Shown here: positions 1 to 8,245 of the stretch, piece after piece
Position numbering within the stretch: the stretch's first letter is position 1
Layout: every line of letters begins with the position of its first letter
Source: an uncultured Coriobacteriia bacterium
GTDB lineage: Bacteria; Actinomycetota; Coriobacteriia; Anaerosomatales; PALSA-660
Assembly (NCBI GenBank): GCA_903831865.1
Contig: CAIKZH010000099.1
Coordinates: 1-37,670, forward strand
DNA: 37,670 nucleotides
Reading direction: 5' to 3'
Program-made: the position numbers and the translations under genes
Notes under the pieces: generated by a model
The model's database searches: none
What the model was told of the DNA's origin: nothing
What the model saw: only the letters and a program-made list of their open reading frames with translations

Positions 1-1
1 C

Positions 2-649
2 GGATGCCGGCTCGGCATCGTCTTCCCTGAGATCTACGGGATGCAGGTGAGGGCACTGGCGCTGGCCGCGTGCGAGCTGAAGAAGCAGGGCAGGGACCCC
101 AGACCCGAGATCATGATCCCTCTGGTCTCGGTCGTCGCCGAGCTGGAGACGCTGCGCCGGGAGTCCGAGGTGATCATCGCAGAGGTGGAGAAGGAGCAGG
201 GGTGTCCTCTTCATATCCCGATCGGAACGATGATCGAGTTGCCGCGCGCGGCGGTCACCGCCGACGAGATCGCCGGCGCCGCGGACTTCTTCAGCTTCGG
301 CACGAACGACCTCACGCAGACCACGTTCGGGTTCTCCCGTGACGACATCGAGTCGAAGTTCCTGCCGCGTTACCTCGAGCGGAAGATCCTTGCGCGCAAC
401 CCGTTCGAGACCATCGACGCGGGAGTCGCCAAACTCGTCGCCATGGGCTGCGAGCTGGGTCGCAAAGCCAATCCGATGATCAAGCTGGGAGTATGCGGCG
501 AGCACGGAGGGGACCCGGACAGCGTGAAGGCGTTCTTCGGCATGGGTCTCACGTATGTCTCGTGCTCGCCCTATCGGGTCCCGCTCGCGAGGCTCGCCGC
601 CGCCCAGGCGGCGCTCGCATCGTCGGCGACGGCCTCTGACAACAGGTGA
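2..649 (+). CDS. ppdK: Pyruvate, phosphate dikinase, C-terminal part (partial, 5' end outside the window)
   Basis: The open frame runs in from the left edge with no start; the first visible residues (GCRLGI, then PEIYGMQ) already belong to the C-terminal PEP/pyruvate-binding TIM barrel. Family hallmarks follow: an IGTMIELPRAA segment, the FSFGTNDLTQTTFGFSRDD segment, and near the end LGVCGEHGGDP, which contains the catalytic cysteine of the PEP-utilising enzyme family. The enzyme interconverts pyruvate + ATP + Pi and PEP + AMP + PPi in the cytoplasm, a common feature of anaerobic glycolysis and gluconeogenesis. About 215 residues of the usual ~880 are present. The frame ends normally at a TGA, so this is the true C-terminus. 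It lies upstream of a small membrane-protein gene and dgt on the same strand. Confidence 0.95.
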   Translation, partial: GCRLGIVFPEIYGMQVRALALAACELKKQGRDPRPEIMIPLVSVVAELETLRRESEVIIAEVEKEQGCPLHIPIGTMIELPRAAVTADEIAGAADFFSFGTNDLTQTTFGFSRDDIESKFLPRYLERKILARNPFETIDAGVAKLVAMGCELGRKANPMIKLGVCGEHGGDPDSVKAFFGMGLTYVSCSPYRVPLARLAAAQAALASSATASDNR

Positions 650-704
650 CGGTCGTGGCGCCGCGGGGACGGCGCCCGGGGGGACGGTCTGCGAAGGGGC
701 GGAA

Positions 705-857
705 GTGGTCGGGAGGACGCGGCTCTACCAGTCGTTGGGCTCGCCGCTGATCCACGGCAATATGCGGCCGCACAGGCGGATGTGGCCATACGTGGTGCTG
801 ATGATCATCGTGCTAGCGGTGGTCGGAACGCTGGCCTACATGTACTTCGTGCGCTGA
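705..857 (+). CDS. Small single-pass membrane protein (50 aa), unknown function
   Basis: This short frame sits between ppdK and dgt. With the GTG at 705, preceded by a purine-rich stretch (gaaggggcggaa), it encodes 50 residues: a short basic N-terminus (RPHRR around residues 21-25) followed by one hydrophobic helix at about 28-48 (beginning WPYVVLMIIVLAVV). Positive charges before the helix and almost nothing after it predict a cytoplasmic N-terminus. A later ATG at 762 would give only 31 residues but keeps the helix. I do not recognise a family. The frame is supported by the clean hydrophobic segment and same-strand position; the start is uncertain. Confidence 0.5.
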   Translation: MVGRTRLYQSLGSPLIHGNMRPHRRMWPYVVLMIIVLAVVGTLAYMYFVR

Positions 858-877
858 GAGCGACGTGGAGGCGCGGT

Positions 878-1912
878 TTGACCGTCTCGACCCGTGAGAT
901 GATAGAAGGCGACGAGCACGAGAGGCTGTCGCCTCGCGCCGCCTTCTCCGACGCGACCCGCGGGCGCGAGCGCCCGCTCGTGCCCGATCCGTATCGTACC
1001 GAGTACCAGCGCGATCGGGATCGGATCATCCACAGCAAGGCGTTCCGGCGATTGATGCACAAGACACAGGTGTTCCTGGCGCCGGAGGGCGACCACTACC
1101 GCACCCGCCTCACTCACACGCTCGAGGTATCCCAGATCGCGCGCAGTGTCGCCCGGGCCCTGCGGCTCAACGAGGACCTGACCGAGGCGATCGCGCTCGG
1201 TCACGATCTGGGGCACACGCCCTTCGGGCACGTGGGGGAGGATGCGCTCACCGCGTGCTACGCGGAGATACGCGATCGCTGGCCGGACGTGCCCTCCGCC
1301 TACCACCACAACGTGCAGTCGCTGCGGGTGATAGAGGTGCTCGAGTACGAGGGCAGCGGTCTCAACCTGACGTGGGAGGTGCGGGACGGCGTCCTGAACC
1401 ACACCGGTGACGGTCGCCCCGCCACGCTCGAGGGCGCCATCGTGCGCATCGCCGATCGCATCGCCTACGTGAACCACGACATCGACGACGCCCTTCGCGC
1501 GGGCGTGCTCGCCGAGGACGAGCTTCCCGTCGAGGCGACGGACGTGCTGGGACACAGCCATGCAGCCCGCATCAGGACGATGGTGCAGGACATGATCGCC
1601 AGTTCAGACCGCTCGGACGAGATCGCGATGAGCGCCCCTGTGTGGGACGCGATGATGGCCCTTCGGGCATTCCTGTTCGAGCGCGTGTATCTGTCCCCCC
1701 GCGCCAAGATCGAAGAACCCAAGGCCTTCGGCGTCGTGCACGCGCTGTTCCGCCACTATCTGGACTCGCCCGGATCGCTGCCCGCGGAGTATCGGCCGGC
1801 CACGCCCGGGGTATTGCCGCAGTGCGTGACCGATTACATCGCAGGCATGACCGACAGGTATGCGATCAGGGACTACGAGGCGCGCTTCGTGCCGGTCTCG
1901 TGGCGGATGTGA
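878..1912 (+). CDS. dgt: Deoxyguanosinetriphosphate triphosphohydrolase-like protein (HD domain)
   Basis: Predicted cytoplasmic dNTP triphosphohydrolase (dGTP to deoxyguanosine + tripolyphosphate) that helps set dNTP pools. The protein starts with the conserved segment around SPRAAFSDATRGR and PYRTEYQRDRDRIIHSKAFRRL. It carries the HD metal site: H80 in RLTHTLE, H109-D110 in GHDLGHTPFGH, and a later conserved Asp in ADRIAYVNHDIDD. Length is 344 residues, matching the shorter Dgt-like subfamily. The TTG at 878 was chosen because GGAGGCG lies about six bases upstream; an ATG at 899 is the alternative, and further upstream extension would overlap the preceding small gene. It is followed after 123 bases by dnaG, so dNTP control, priming and the main sigma factor sit together. 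Confidence 0.88.
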   Translation: MTVSTREMIEGDEHERLSPRAAFSDATRGRERPLVPDPYRTEYQRDRDRIIHSKAFRRLMHKTQVFLAPEGDHYRTRLTHTLEVSQIARSVARALRLNEDLTEAIALGHDLGHTPFGHVGEDALTACYAEIRDRWPDVPSAYHHNVQSLRVIEVLEYEGSGLNLTWEVRDGVLNHTGDGRPATLEGAIVRIADRIAYVNHDIDDALRAGVLAEDELPVEATDVLGHSHAARIRTMVQDMIASSDRSDEIAMSAPVWDAMMALRAFLFERVYLSPRAKIEEPKAFGVVHALFRHYLDSPGSLPAEYRPATPGVLPQCVTDYIAGMTDRYAIRDYEARFVPVSWRM

Positions 1913-2035
1913 GCGGGGGCCTCTTCCGCTGAGGGAGATGTCCGCGCGCAGGCCGCGGGCGAGTATCATGACGGGTTCGGGCGGCGGCATCTGGCGCCCG
2001 CTTCGACGCACAAGGCCGAGGAGGGAGCGCCGGAC

Positions 2036-3865
2036 GTGTCACGCATCTCGGACGAAGACGTCCAGCGCGTCCGCGACGCGACCGACATCGTCACCTTCAT
2101 CTCGGAGACGGTCCCTCTGCGGCAGAAGGGGAGGCTGTTCTGGGGCCTGTGTCCCTTCCACGGCGAGAAGACGCCGTCGTTCAAAGTGGACCCCGCCACG
2201 CAGCTGTGGCACTGCTTCGGCTGCGGACTCGGGGGTGACGTGTTCGGCTTCCTCATGCGCGCCCAGAACCTCGATTTCCCCGATGCCGTGCGTCTGCTCG
2301 CCGATCGCGCGCGGATCGAGATCGTCGAGGAGGGCGGCGGCGTGCCACGCGGCCGCCGTGAGCGCCTGATCGCCGCCTGTGGCGCCGCGGCGGAGTTCTT
2401 CGCGAAGCAGCTGGCATCGTCGAAGGAGAGCGGCGCCGAGACCGCGCGCCGCTACCTCGCGAACCGAGGGCTGAGCTCGCAGGTGGCCAAGCGATGGGGG
2501 CTGGGGTACGCGCCCGCGGGTCCGTCGGCGCTCGCGAAGTGGCTGGCGGCGCATGAGGTCGTGCGCGACGAGGCCATCGAAGCCAACCTTGCCATGCCGG
2601 CTGAGGGCGGCGCGCTGCGTGACCGCTTCCGCGACCGGATCATGTTCCCCATCCCGGATCTCCAGGGGCGAGTGATCGCTTTCGGAGGGCGCGTCGTGGG
2701 CGACGGGCAGCCGAAGTACCTCAACTCCTCCGACACGCCGATCTTCCACAAGTCGGCGAATCTCTACGCGATCGATCGCGCCAAGACGCAGATAGTGGCG
2801 ACCGGCACCGCTGTGGTCGTGGAGGGCTACACGGATGTGATCGCGCTGCACGAGGCGGGAGTGGGCAACGCGGTCGCAACCCTGGGCACGGCTCTCACCG
2901 CCGAGCATGTCAAACTGTTGGGAAGGTTCGCGAAGCGCGTCGTCTACCTGTTCGACGGGGACGAGGCCGGGATGCGCGCGGCCGATCGCGCAGCGGAGTT
3001 CATCGATTCTACGGCCACGCCGGAGGCCGGCAGCTCACGGCTCGACCTGCTCGTCGCGATGCTGCCTCTCGGACAGGACCCGGCTGACCTTGTGACCGCC
3101 TCCGGCGCCGACGCCGTACGGCAGGTGATCGACTCTGCGCAGCCTCTGCTACGATTCGTGATCGATCGTCGGCTCGCCGCGCACGACCTCGCTTCCCCTG
3201 AGGGGAGGAGCCGGGCCCTCGCGTCGGCGGCCGGCGTGCTGGCGAGCGTGCGTGGGTCGCTTCTGGCGCAGGACTATGCGAACTACGTGGCGGAGCGTCT
3301 GAGCACTGACTACGCGACCGTCCAGGCGGCCTCGCGCGCCGCCCGGGCCGAGTTCGGAGGGCGGGCGGACGCCGCGGTGACCGAGGAGCCGCCTGCCGTT
3401 TCTGCGTCCCGCGCCGTCGGCGCACGCTCCGGGACCGAGAAGGAGTTGCTTCGGGAACTGGTCGCGGCTCCGTCGCTGCGCTCGAGGGTACAGGACTTGC
3501 TTGCATTCGAGGGCGCCCTCACGGATCCCGTGACGAGGCGGCTGGTTGAAGCGGTGGCAGGGGCGGGCAACGCCACCGGAAAAGCGCTCTACGAGATGTT
3601 GGCCACGACCGACCGCGACGCGACCGAGGCGATCTCCACCTTTCTGGTCGAGCCCTTGGACCCGTCGGAGGCGGAGGAGCGCTTCAGCGCGACCTCGAGT
3701 CGCTTGAAGGAGTTGGCGCTGAGCGCAGGGATCGCAAGGCTGCAGACGGAGATGCGATCCGCGACCGCAATGAAGGAATCAAAGGATTGCGACGAACTCT
3801 TCCTGAGGATCGCCGCGATGCAGGCGCAGCTCGCCGGTCTGCGCGCTTCTGTCGAAAGCCGGTGA
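2036..3865 (+). CDS. dnaG: DNA primase
   Basis: Synthesises RNA primers at the replication fork together with the replicative helicase. The N-terminal CHC2 zinc-binding domain has C39-x2-H42 and C60-x2-C63. The catalytic core follows, with a Toprim motif: the acidic [16 protein letters not shown] segment near residue 262 and the YLFDGDEAG segment near 307, which supply metal-binding Glu and Asp. The C-terminal ~150 residues are the less conserved helicase-interaction part. Length, 609 aa, is normal. The start is GTG with an aggagggag Shine-Dalgarno site just upstream. rpoD begins 26 bases after the stop, so the two are probably co-transcribed. Confidence 0.96.
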   Translation: MSRISDEDVQRVRDATDIVTFISETVPLRQKGRLFWGLCPFHGEKTPSFKVDPATQLWHCFGCGLGGDVFGFLMRAQNLDFPDAVRLLADRARIEIVEEGGGVPRGRRERLIAACGAAAEFFAKQLASSKESGAETARRYLANRGLSSQVAKRWGLGYAPAGPSALAKWLAAHEVVRDEAIEANLAMPAEGGALRDRFRDRIMFPIPDLQGRVIAFGGRVVGDGQPKYLNSSDTPIFHKSANLYAIDRAKTQIVATGTAVVVEGYTDVIALHEAGVGNAVATLGTALTAEHVKLLGRFAKRVVYLFDGDEAGMRAADRAAEFIDSTATPEAGSSRLDLLVAMLPLGQDPADLVTASGADAVRQVIDSAQPLLRFVIDRRLAAHDLASPEGRSRALASAAGVLASVRGSLLAQDYANYVAERLSTDYATVQAASRAARAEFGGRADAAVTEEPPAVSASRAVGARSGTEKELLRELVAAPSLRSRVQDLLAFEGALTDPVTRRLVEAVAGAGNATGKALYEMLATTDRDATEAISTFLVEPLDPSEAEERFSATSSRLKELALSAGIARLQTEMRSATAMKESKDCDELFLRIAAMQAQLAGLRASVESR

Positions 3866-3891
3866 ACCGTCCGAACGGTGTGAGGAGAAAC

Positions 3892-5313
3892 GTGAGCGGA
3901 AAGACAGTGAAAGAGTCGTTGCTCGAGGGAACCAAGACCAGGGCCAAGGCTCCTGCCAAGACGGAGGCGGCTCTCGACACCGCCGTCGCGGTCGGACAGA
4001 TCGCGGAAGCGGGGCCGGCGAAGGTCACACCGGAGCTGGCGCTGCCCGAAGTGGTCACCCTCGTCAAGATCGGCAAGGCCAAGGGCAACCTCACACAGGA
4101 CGAGATCGATGCCGCGCTCTCGGACATCGAACTGTCCGAAGAGCAGGTCGACAACGTCTACACGCACTTCGTGAAGAGCGGGATCGATATCGCCGAGGCC
4201 GTTGTGGACGTGACTTCGGAAGACGCCGCGATGATCCACGAGGCGGACGAGGTGTCGGCGACGCTGACCGGCTCGCTGGCCGCCGAGGTCCCAGCCGACG
4301 TGGTGGAGGTCCTTGTGACCCCCGCGCCCAGGCCCTCGCGCGCCAAGAAGAAGAAGCCGCGCCGCCGCGCCGACCACTCATCGCTCGCTCCACTGACCTC
4401 CGACCCGGTGCGCATGTACCTGAAGGAGATCGGCAAGGTGCCTCTGCTGACGGCGGCCCAGGAAGTGAGTCTGGCGAAGAGGATCGAGGCGGGGCTCGCG
4501 GCCGCAGCGGAGATCGAGGATGCCGAGGCGAAGAGCGTCAAGCTCGATCGGGCAACGATGCGCGGCCTCCAGCGTACCGAGGCCGACGGGCTCAATGCCA
4601 AGCGCGCGCTCGTCGAGGCCAACCTGCGACTCGTGGTGTCGATCGCGAAGCGCTACGTGGGTCGCGGGATGCTGTTCCTCGACCTCATCCAGGAGGGCAA
4701 CCTCGGACTGATCCGTGCCGTCGAGAAGTTCGACTACACGAAGGGCTACAAGTTCTCCACCTACGCGACGTGGTGGATCCGGCAGGCCATCACGCGGGCC
4801 ATCGCGGACCAGGCCCGCACCATCCGCATCCCCGTGCACATGGTGGAGACCATCAACAAGCTCATCCGGGTGCAGCGCAGCCTTCTGCAGGAACTCGGCC
4901 GCGAGCCGATGCCCGACGAGATCGGCGCGCAGATGGAGATGACCGCGGAGCGCGTGCGGGAGATCCTCAAGATCTCGCAGGAGCCGGTGTCCCTCGAGAC
5001 GCCGATCGGCGAGGAGGAGGACAGCCAGCTCGGCGACTTCATCGAGGACTCCGATGCGATCGCGCCGCCCGACGCCGCCAACGAGACGATGCTTGCCGAG
5101 CACCTCGGCCGCGTGCTGGACTCGCTCTCCGAGCGCGAGCGCAAGGTCATCGAACTGAGGTTCGGGCTCATCGACGGTCATCCTCGCACGCTGGAGGAGG
5201 TCGGCCGCGAGTTCGGCGTCACGCGCGAGCGCATCCGGCAGATCGAGAGCAAGACGCTGTGCAAGCTCCGTCATCCGAGCCGCTCCAGCCGGCTGAAGGA
5301 CTACCTGGAGTAG
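3892..5313 (+). CDS. rpoD: Primary sigma-70 factor
   Basis: Housekeeping sigma factor directing RNA polymerase to -35/-10 promoters. The GTG at 3892 was chosen because GAGGAGAA lies three bases upstream; starting earlier would overlap dnaG. Of 473 residues, a region 1.1-like segment lies at about 45-95 and a basic stretch (AKKKKPRRR) precedes region 1.2 ([12 protein letters not shown], near 171). Region 2 holds [37 protein letters not shown] and the promoter-melting segment [15 protein letters not shown]. Region 4.2 has the helix-turn-helix [20 protein letters not shown] at about 435-455. It ends the dgt-dnaG-rpoD run, and a strong hairpin terminator follows within 30 bases. Confidence 0.97.
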   Translation: MSGKTVKESLLEGTKTRAKAPAKTEAALDTAVAVGQIAEAGPAKVTPELALPEVVTLVKIGKAKGNLTQDEIDAALSDIELSEEQVDNVYTHFVKSGIDIAEAVVDVTSEDAAMIHEADEVSATLTGSLAAEVPADVVEVLVTPAPRPSRAKKKKPRRRADHSSLAPLTSDPVRMYLKEIGKVPLLTAAQEVSLAKRIEAGLAAAAEIEDAEAKSVKLDRATMRGLQRTEADGLNAKRALVEANLRLVVSIAKRYVGRGMLFLDLIQEGNLGLIRAVEKFDYTKGYKFSTYATWWIRQAITRAIADQARTIRIPVHMVETINKLIRVQRSLLQELGREPMPDEIGAQMEMTAERVREILKISQEPVSLETPIGEEEDSQLGDFIEDSDAIAPPDAANETMLAEHLGRVLDSLSERERKVIELRFGLIDGHPRTLEEVGREFGVTRERIRQIESKTLCKLRHPSRSSRLKDYLE

Positions 5314-5339
5314 AAGCGGTCCGGCCGGTTCGAGCAGAC

Positions 5340-5367
5340 GAAGGGCCCCGCCGTGGCGGGGCCCTTC
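5340..5367. terminator. Strong bidirectional hairpin between rpoD and tRNA-Asn
   Basis: Perfect 12-13 bp G+C-rich inverted repeat with arms gaagggccccgcc and ggcggggcccttc and a 2-4 base loop. It begins 27 bases after the rpoD stop and lies directly downstream of the convergent tRNA-Asn, so it probably terminates both. The tail is not a long U-run, as is usual in high-GC genomes. Confidence 0.85.
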
Positions 5368-5378
5368 TGCGCGTCGTA

Positions 5379-5454
5379 TGGCTCCTCGGGTAGGACTCGA
5401 ACCTACAACCTAGCGGTTAACAGCCGCCCGCTCTGCCAATTGAGCTACCGAGGA
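5379..5454 (-). tRNA. tRNA-Asn (anticodon GTT)
   Basis: Read on the minus strand, a full cloverleaf is present. The acceptor arms TCCTCGG and CCGAGGA pair, the D-arm is GCTC...GAGC, and the anticodon arm GCGGCTGTTAACCGC gives loop CTGTTAA and anticodon GTT. The T-arm contains GGTTCGAGTCC. The discriminator base is G and the CCA end is encoded (tgg at 5379-5381 on the plus strand). It converges on rpoD with the bidirectional hairpin in between, and has its own promoter-like sequence upstream. Confidence 0.95.
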
Positions 5455-5490
5455 GTGTGGAGCGTGCATGTGCGCACGGCGCCGGGCGAG

Positions 5491-5519
5491 ATTATAGGCG
5501 CAGCGCTTGTGCCACGCAA
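5491..5519 (-). promoter_or_regulatory. Sigma-70-like promoter for tRNA-Asn
   Basis: On the minus strand a perfect TATAAT (-10) lies at 5491-5496 and TTGCGT (-35-like) at 5514-5519, with an exact 17-base spacer. The tRNA 5' end is 37 bases downstream of the -10. The -35 matches only the TTG of the consensus. Confidence 0.6.
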
Positions 5520-5591
5520 CACGACAAGTCGGCCGCGATGCGCGCGTGGAACGCCACATGTGCGGTACCATCACACGGCTGCAGACGAGTG

Positions 5592-5666
5592 GGGCCCGTA
5601 GCTCAACGGCGGAGCAGGGGACTCATAATCCCTTGGTTGAAGGTTCGAATCCTTCCGGGCCCACCA
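5592..5666 (+). tRNA. tRNA with anticodon CAT, probably tRNA-Ile2 (lysidine type)
   Basis: Complete cloverleaf: acceptor arms GGGCCCG and CGGGCCC, D-arm GCTC/GAGC, anticodon stem GGGGA/TCCCT closing loop CTCATAA (anticodon CAT), T-arm around GGTTCGAATCC, discriminator A and encoded CCA. The 1:72 pair is a normal G-C and the three G-C pairs at the foot of the anticodon stem are absent, so it is not the initiator. C4-G69 and C5-G68 pairs, known TilS recognition elements, favour tRNA-Ile2 over elongator Met; this assignment is inference. Confidence 0.9.
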
Positions 5667-5937
5667 GACAAACAACCCGGCGACCTGCGGACAGCTGCGC
5701 CAGACTCGCCGGGATGGATCCGCCCAATCGCCATGGTCAGGTGATTCCTCAAACGAGCCTGACTGGCGCGGGGACTCCCGGCGGCTGCGTCTGCGGGAGC
5801 CGCGACACCATCGCCGGAGAAAACGACGAGGTCAGGGCCCCTGACCTCCACTAATACCGTACCACGATTCCGGCCCGAGAACGAGTCCTGTATTCGCCGC
5901 AGAAGGCGCGTATAACACCGTAGCTGAGGTGATGCTC
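5667..5937 (+). other. Intergenic region with two hairpins after the CAT tRNA
   Basis: No convincing gene. Two inverted repeats are present. The first is CCCGGCGA (5676-5683) pairing with TCGCCGGG (5706-5713), ten bases after the tRNA and a plausible terminator for it. The second pairs CGCGG (5767-5771) with CCGCG (5800-5804) and, after a three-base bulge, CTCCCG (5775-5780) with CGGGAG (5794-5799), enclosing a 13-base loop. The second could be a further terminator or a small structured RNA. Confidence 0.4.
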
Positions 5938-6525
5938 GTGATCGTTCCATCGTGGCAGGACCCTGTCCACATTCAGCTCGCGAGCGCCGTCCGTGAGCTC
6001 GAATCCTGCAACCGTGAGATCCAGCGCTACGGGCTGTCGCTCACGACCGGCGACATCCATGCTCTGGTCGCAGGGCGGCGCGAGTCGCTTGGATCGAGCG
6101 ATCGGGTCGAGTTTGGCGGAGGCGTTGTCAAGCAGATCGTCCTGGCGTTCGCCGCCTCGCCGTTCGTGTCCCAGGAGAACTTCGTGCCGACGGTGCTCGA
6201 GCTGCAGGAGCTCTTCTACGACTTCAAGAACGAGTCGCTGGAGCAGATCCCCGACGACGACCTGATCACGAAGATGCGGTCGCTGTTCGACGAACCCTCA
6301 GAAGGGGATCTGGCCTACCTCGCGGAGGCGCTGTTCGACGGGCTTGCGCGCCACGTCCGCGAGCAGGCTGTCGGATCGATCGCCGACGACGATGCGGCTG
6401 ATCCTGACGCCGACCGCGCCGCCGCGAACGCGCTGACGCTCGCGCATCACCGCTTCGACGTGTCGAGCTGGGTCGACGACACGTACGCACCCGGCTGGGA
6501 GGGCTCGAGCTGGCTCGACGAATAG
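5938..6525 (+). CDS. DUF6323-like protein of unknown function
   Basis: A soluble 195-residue protein without signal peptide or membrane helix. From memory it follows the pattern of the DUF6323 family: an N-terminal helical part (ELESCNREIQRYGLSLT), then ESLGSSDRVEFGGG, AFAASPFVSQENF and ELQELFYDFKNES, and an acidic C-terminal half. The last ~50 residues (rich in D and A, ending GWEGSSWLDE) look like a lineage-specific tail. The GTG at 5938 was chosen because GAGGTGAT at 5926-5933 is almost identical to the anti-SD complement and spaced correctly; ATG 5932 or GTG 5929 would overlap it. The next gene starts 12 bases after the stop, so the two form an operon. Function is unknown. Confidence 0.8.
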   Translation: MIVPSWQDPVHIQLASAVRELESCNREIQRYGLSLTTGDIHALVAGRRESLGSSDRVEFGGGVVKQIVLAFAASPFVSQENFVPTVLELQELFYDFKNESLEQIPDDDLITKMRSLFDEPSEGDLAYLAEALFDGLARHVREQAVGSIADDDAADPDADRAAANALTLAHHRFDVSSWVDDTYAPGWEGSSWLDE

Positions 6526-6536
6526 AGGAGCGGCGC

Positions 6537-7445
6537 GTGGCCGATGAGAACGCACTGGTCCGGCCTGATGTGCCGAACGCGGATCGGGGGCTTGTGGCGC
6601 CCGAGGACATCGCCGCCTTCCAAGAGCGGTTCATGCGGCTGCTCGAGCGGCACACCGCGATCTACACGATGGGTGACGCCACGTCCGTGCCCACGCACGT
6701 CGCCGCCGACCTGCTGCGGTCGGTCGCCTTTGTGCTCGGCATCGATCTCGAGCGCCCGGAGGTCCCTGAGCGGCTGCTGACCGTAGACCTCGAGGACGAG
6801 TTCCGCCGCAACCTTGCCGAGATCGGGCGCAAGGTCGAGTCGAGCGGTGAACTCTGGCGCGAGGTGGTCTCCACGCTCCCGCCGATCCCGAGCATCGCCT
6901 TGCGGGACACGATCGCGGCCATCGGGGACTTCCCGCGGCTCTACGACCTCCGCTCGATGGCGCACGACATCCCTGTCGTCTTCGACTACCCGCTCTGCCA
7001 CCCGGTGCCGGACACGCTGTTCGGCGTGGACTACATCAACGAGTATCTGAGGCGTCTTCTGGTGGAGGGCGACTTCCTGCGGCACTTCGAGGTCGAGGAG
7101 TGCGTGCGCGTGCTCGAGTGCAGCGGCCCGGACTTCGAGGACCTGCTCGTGAACCTGTACGAGCCGGTCGCCACGAACGCGATCGGACGAGCGCTGACCG
7201 GCGAGGACCCCCGTCGGCTGCGCATCACCGACGAGGGGCGCGCCGAGATCGCGTTGCGGTTGGGACCGTTGACCGCAGTGCAGCGAGAGCGGGCGATGTC
7301 CGAGGCCGCATCGGTCACGTGTGACGCCATGGGCATCGATGAGGACGGCGGCAGGGAGTACCTGCGCTCGCTCGTGCCCGAGTTGCTCCCGCGCATCGAA
7401 GTAGGGCTGGCGCACGGTGACCTCAGGGGCGTGTTCGTGGGCTGA
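6537..7445 (+). CDS. DUF6179-like protein of unknown function
   Basis: A 302-residue soluble protein, GTG start with agagga eight bases upstream, 11 bases after the preceding stop. It matches my memory of the DUF6179 family, which is usually encoded beside DUF6323: a conserved TAIYTMGDATSVPTHVA stretch near residues 40-56 and the VFDYPLCHPVPDTLFGVDY stretch near residue 150. It is predominantly helical with many acidic residues, with no recognisable catalytic motif apart from the single conserved cysteine in YPLCHPV. Co-occurrence implies that the two products act together, possibly as a complex. A hairpin terminator follows at 7543. The family assignment is from recall and the function is unknown. 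Confidence 0.8.
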   Translation: MADENALVRPDVPNADRGLVAPEDIAAFQERFMRLLERHTAIYTMGDATSVPTHVAADLLRSVAFVLGIDLERPEVPERLLTVDLEDEFRRNLAEIGRKVESSGELWREVVSTLPPIPSIALRDTIAAIGDFPRLYDLRSMAHDIPVVFDYPLCHPVPDTLFGVDYINEYLRRLLVEGDFLRHFEVEECVRVLECSGPDFEDLLVNLYEPVATNAIGRALTGEDPRRLRITDEGRAEIALRLGPLTAVQRERAMSEAASVTCDAMGIDEDGGREYLRSLVPELLPRIEVGLAHGDLRGVFVG

Positions 7446-7542
7446 GCCGAGCGCGGTGGTCGGCGCGCAGGGCATGTCGCCCAACACCAGGCGCCCCTGC
7501 CGGTTCCAAGTCCATTCACAGCGACCCACCAGCAAGAACAGT

Positions 7543-7578
7543 CCTGCCACCTGCGGAAGCGTCAGGTGGCAGGTTTGT
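7543..7578 (+). terminator. Hairpin terminator after the DUF6323/DUF6179-like operon
   Basis: Perfect 11-bp inverted repeat: CCTGCCACCTG (7543-7553) and CAGGTGGCAGG (7563-7573) with a nine-base loop, followed by tttgt. It lies about 100 bases after the stop and before a convergent gene. It fits a rho-independent terminator for the plus strand and may also serve the minus-strand gene. Confidence 0.65.
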
Positions 7579-7663
7579 CCCTTGGGACCAGAGCGGCCAG
7601 GAGCCGCTTGTCTATTGCACGAGGTGATGCGTGGAGTTGTCGGGCGACCGCGCCGTTCGTTGA

Positions 7664-8047
7664 TCACTTCGCTTCTTCTGGGACGCGCTTCAGCAGTTCC
7701 ACGAGCATCTTCTCGGCAGCGTCGGCGTTTCTGTACGTCGCTTCCGCGACCGCCTCGGAGTGCACCTGGACCTTGTTGGCGCTGTTCTGCAGCACGGGGA
7801 GCATGAGGAGCTGGATCACCGTCTGAGACAGGAAGGCGGCGACGATGACCAGCACGGACAGCGCGCTGACCCAGTGCGGGAAGGACGCGCCGAACAAGGT
7901 CAGCACCTGGATGACGAGACCGGGAAGCGCCACGACGTCGAGCGCTACGCAGAACCAGAAGAAGCTCATGGATGCTCCGAGCGCCGACAAACGGTCCGAC
8001 ACGCGGGTGTCGATATCCTGAATGACGTCTTTCGCATGCGTCGCCAT
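7664..8047 (-). CDS. Small membrane protein with two TM helices
   Basis: A 127-residue protein with an N-terminal ~22-residue amphipathic segment (KDVIQDIDTRVSDRLS). Two hydrophobic helices follow at about 24-50 (FFWFCVALDVVALPG...) and 59-85 (VSALSVLVIVAAFLSQ...). The C-terminal ~40 residues are charged and helical (SEAVAEATYRNADAAEKML), probably cytoplasmic. The overall plan resembles small DUF1003-like integral membrane proteins, but I could not confirm a family. The ATG at 8047 has ggaagga about 12 bases upstream. It converges on the DUF6323/6179-like operon and is divergent from the GAF/SpoIIE phosphatase gene. Confidence 0.75.
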   Translation of the reverse strand: MATHAKDVIQDIDTRVSDRLSALGASMSFFWFCVALDVVALPGLVIQVLTLFGASFPHWVSALSVLVIVAAFLSQTVIQLLMLPVLQNSANKVQVHSEAVAEATYRNADAAEKMLVELLKRVPEEAK

Positions 8048-8245
8048 GTCTAGGTGCCATCCTTCCGGGGAGACGGCAGGGCACGTTGCTCTCTCTCAGT
8101 CTCGCCGACCAAGTGTACCCACCTCTGCGGGGAGGCGAGAAGCGTCCTTCGAGCGTGCCGTCCGCCACACGCCATTAGTGTTCTTCCGTCGCGGCTCGTA
8201 GAATGTGGCCACTGGAAGACCCACCCAGATTGGGGAGAAGTTCGG

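Noticed and set aside
5592-5666. Initiator tRNA-fMet for the CAT tRNA
   Set aside because: The acceptor 1:72 pair is a regular G-C and the anticodon stem lacks the three consecutive G-C pairs of initiators.
6447-8168. Very long open frame on the minus strand (over 570 codons) across the DUF6179-like gene
   Set aside because: It is an antisense shadow in high-GC DNA: Arg/Pro/His-rich, no family signature, and it overlaps a well-supported coding frame.
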